Of a DNA stretch of 64,000 bases, positions 62,564 through 64,000 are shown in pieces. The DNA is from Nesterenkonia populi. Its GTDB lineage: Bacteria > Actinomycetota > Actinomycetes > Actinomycetales > Micrococcaceae. Within the stretch, counting starts at the first letter, position 1, and each line of letters starts with the position of its first letter. A program made the translations under genes and the position numbers. Below the pieces are notes generated by a model. It ran no database searches and was not told the DNA's origin. It saw only the letters and a program-made list of their open reading frames with translations. Where the stretch lies: contig NZ_VOIL01000001.1 of assembly GCF_007994735.1 (NCBI RefSeq), positions 2,294,001-2,358,000 on the forward strand, read 5' to 3'.

Positions 62564-64000
62564 CGGTCAGTCCCCTCCTCCTTGAAGCAGGCCACAGAAT
62601 GCCGGAGCACCCGGGGCACTGCGGTGCTCAGCGCGATCAGGTTGGCCTCCTGGTCCTTGGGCAGCGGGCCGTCGCCGGCTCCTTCGGGCCGCTCGAAGGT
62701 GTGCCCCTCGGGCGGGCCGGCGCCTTCGTCCGCAGCCGCGGCCTCCCCGGGGCGGCGCCGCGGGTCCGGCACGGCGGCGAGCAGCTGCCGGGTGTAGGGG
62801 TGGCGGGCGTCGTCGATGATGTCGTCAGCGGGTCCGAGCTCCACCACCCGGCCTCGGTGCATCACTGCGATCCGGTCGCTGACCATGCGCGCGACGGCGA
62901 GATCGTGGGTGACGAAGACCACGGCGATGCTCAGGTCGGTGCGCAGCTGATTGATCAGGGCGAGGACCTCGGCGGCCACGGAGACGTCCAGGGCCGAGGT
63001 CGGCTCGTCGCAGAGCAGCACCTTGGGCGGGACGATGGTGGCACGGGCAAGCACCACCCGCTGCCGCTGCCCGCCGGAGAGCTCCCCGGCCTTGGCGCGC
63101 AGCACGGACAGCGGCAGTCCCACCCGTTCGATGATGCTGGCGATCCGCTCGCTGCGCTCGGCACGGGACACCCCGGCGTCGAACCTCTCCGAGAGCATCT
63201 CCTCGACGGTCAGCCACGGGGTCAGGGAGGACCCGGCGTCCTGGAAGACCATCTGGACCTCCGGACTGGTGGGGCCGGTGATCCTGCCGGAGTCGATCTT
63301 CTTCTGCAGGCGCCCCACCGCCCGCAGCATGGTTGACTTTCCGGAGCCGGACTCCCCCACCACTGCGATGGACTCGCCCGGCTGGACGTAGAGGGTGACG
63401 CCGCGCAGGGCCCGCAGCGGGGTGCGGCGGCCCTTCTCGTCCCGGACGGTGAAGGTGCACTCGATGTCGTCGGCGGCGATCAGCGGCTCCCCCTCAAGGT
63501 CTCGGCCGGGAGCAGGGGGCGGGCCGGGCACGTCCAGGGAGAGACGGGCGGAGAGCAGCCGCTTGGTGTAGTCGTCCTGCGGGGCGGTGAGCACCTGCCG
63601 GCTGGGGCCCTGCTCGACGATCTCCCCCGCGTTCATCACCACGATCCGGTCGGCGATCTGCCCAGCGACGCCGAGGTCGTGGGTGATCATCAGGATGCTG
63701 CATCCCAGCCGCTCCTGCATCTGCTTCAGCAGGGCGAGGACCTGCGCCTGCACGGTGACGTCCAGGGCGGTGGTGGGCTCGTCGGCGATGATCAGCTCGG
63801 GGTCCCCGGCCACTGCCATGGCGATCATCGCTCGCTGCCGCTGCCCGCCGGAGAGCTCGTGCGGATAGGACTTGTACCGGCGGCGAGGCTCGGGGATGCC
63901 GACGGCCTCCATCAGGCGGATGGACTCCTCAGCGGAGCCGGACTTCTCGGTGATCTGGGTGCCGACGTGCATGGTGGGGTTCAGCGAGGTCATCGGGTCC
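62560..64000 (-). CDS. Fused DppD-DppF-type ABC ATPase, truncated by the window edge
   Basis: Reading begins within the first ATPase domain at DPMTSLNP (Q-loop), so the N-terminus and first Walker A lie beyond the edge. First domain: LSGGQRQRAMIA, ADEPTTALD. Second domain complete: Walker A GESGSGKST, LSGGQRQRVVLA, CDEPTSALD, then the peptide-transporter C-terminus (HPYTRQLLAAVPDP). Both ATPases are in one chain, as in some actinobacterial importers. The binding protein is probably further upstream. Confidence 0.93.
   Translation of the reverse strand, partial: DPMTSLNPTMHVGTQITEKSGSAEESIRLMEAVGIPEPRRRYKSYPHELSGGQRQRAMIAMAVAGDPELIIADEPTTALDVTVQAQVLALLKQMQERLGCSILMITHDLGVAGQIADRIVVMNAGEIVEQGPSRQVLTAPQDDYTKRLLSARLSLDVPGPPPAPGRDLEGEPLIAADDIECTFTVRDEKGRRTPLRALRGVTLYVQPGESIAVVGESGSGKSTMLRAVGRLQKKIDSGRITGPTSPEVQMVFQDAGSSLTPWLTVEEMLSERFDAGVSRAERSERIASIIERVGLPLSVLRAKAGELSGGQRQRVVLARATIVPPKVLLCDEPTSALDVSVAAEVLALINQLRTDLSIAVVFVTHDLAVARMVSDRIAVMHRGRVVELGPADDIIDDARHPYTRQLLAAVPDPRRRPGEAAAADEGAGPPEGHTFERPEGAGDGPLPKDQEANLIALSTAVPRVLRHSVACFKEEGTDR

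Overview
The window is high-GC, gene-dense DNA from an actinobacterium, most likely order Micrococcales, family Micrococcaceae. Evidence: the sdhCDAB operon beside nucleoside salvage genes, the senX3-regX3/phoU/gpmA neighbourhood, a DUF2516 protein, a monomeric isocitrate dehydrogenase, many GTG starts, several apparently leaderless genes (TANNNT 6-8 bases before a GTG or ATG), and strongly acidic secreted lipoproteins. The acidic exported proteome fits a halotolerant lineage such as Nesterenkonia; that genus is an inference.

Layout. 1-7731 (minus): the head of a gene cut by the edge, deoA, cdd, an M20 amidohydrolase and manC, then sdhCDAB closed by a perfect hairpin. 7858-16041 (mostly minus): YihY membrane protein, trpS, xth, a small membrane protein, an MFS exporter, a 4-TM protein and a MacB-type ABC pair. 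16567-19292 (plus): a DrrA-like ATPase and a double ABC-2 permease. 19289-25387 (minus, except one plus-strand DUF559-type gene bracketed by two copies of a 69-bp palindromic repeat): LpqF-like serine hydrolase lipoprotein, LLM oxidoreductase, folD, glyA. 25530-31339: a Fur regulator with a 17-bp upstream palindrome, three acidic lipoproteins (two of them tandem paralogues), and a trehalose-synthase-like GH13 plus LLM oxidoreductase unit behind a nested dyad. 31340-33048 is a less GC-rich accessory patch with a PadR/HAAS regulator pair. 33125-38617: icd, mgtE, purH. 38660-42638: senX3-regX3, phoU with a PHO-box-like control region, a third 69-bp repeat, gpmA and a DUF2516 gene. 42689-47311: tmk, holB, a lipoprotein peptidase and a universal stress protein. 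47393-50595: tRNA-Thr(CGU) and tRNA-Ser(UGA) bracket an accessory stretch of unknown genes. 50613-52917: membrane-anchored acidic protein and phosphomannomutase. 53206-60443 (plus): a six-gene catabolic operon. 60642-64000 (minus): a peptide-type ABC importer running off the edge.

How the parts work together. The operon at 53206-60443 combines a permease, a double-length Lrp-type regulator, an aldehyde dehydrogenase, an agmatinase-family ureohydrolase, an amino-acid 2-monooxygenase-like flavoprotein and a nitrilase-family amidase. This matches the arginine oxygenase route: arginine to 4-guanidinobutyramide to 4-guanidinobutyrate to GABA plus urea, then to succinate. A second thread is a shared 7-3-7 palindrome (TTCTACA-N3-TGTAGAA) upstream of both sdhC and the universal stress protein, suggesting one regulator linking respiration and stress. 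A third is the 69-bp palindromic repeat, present three times at exactly the same length.
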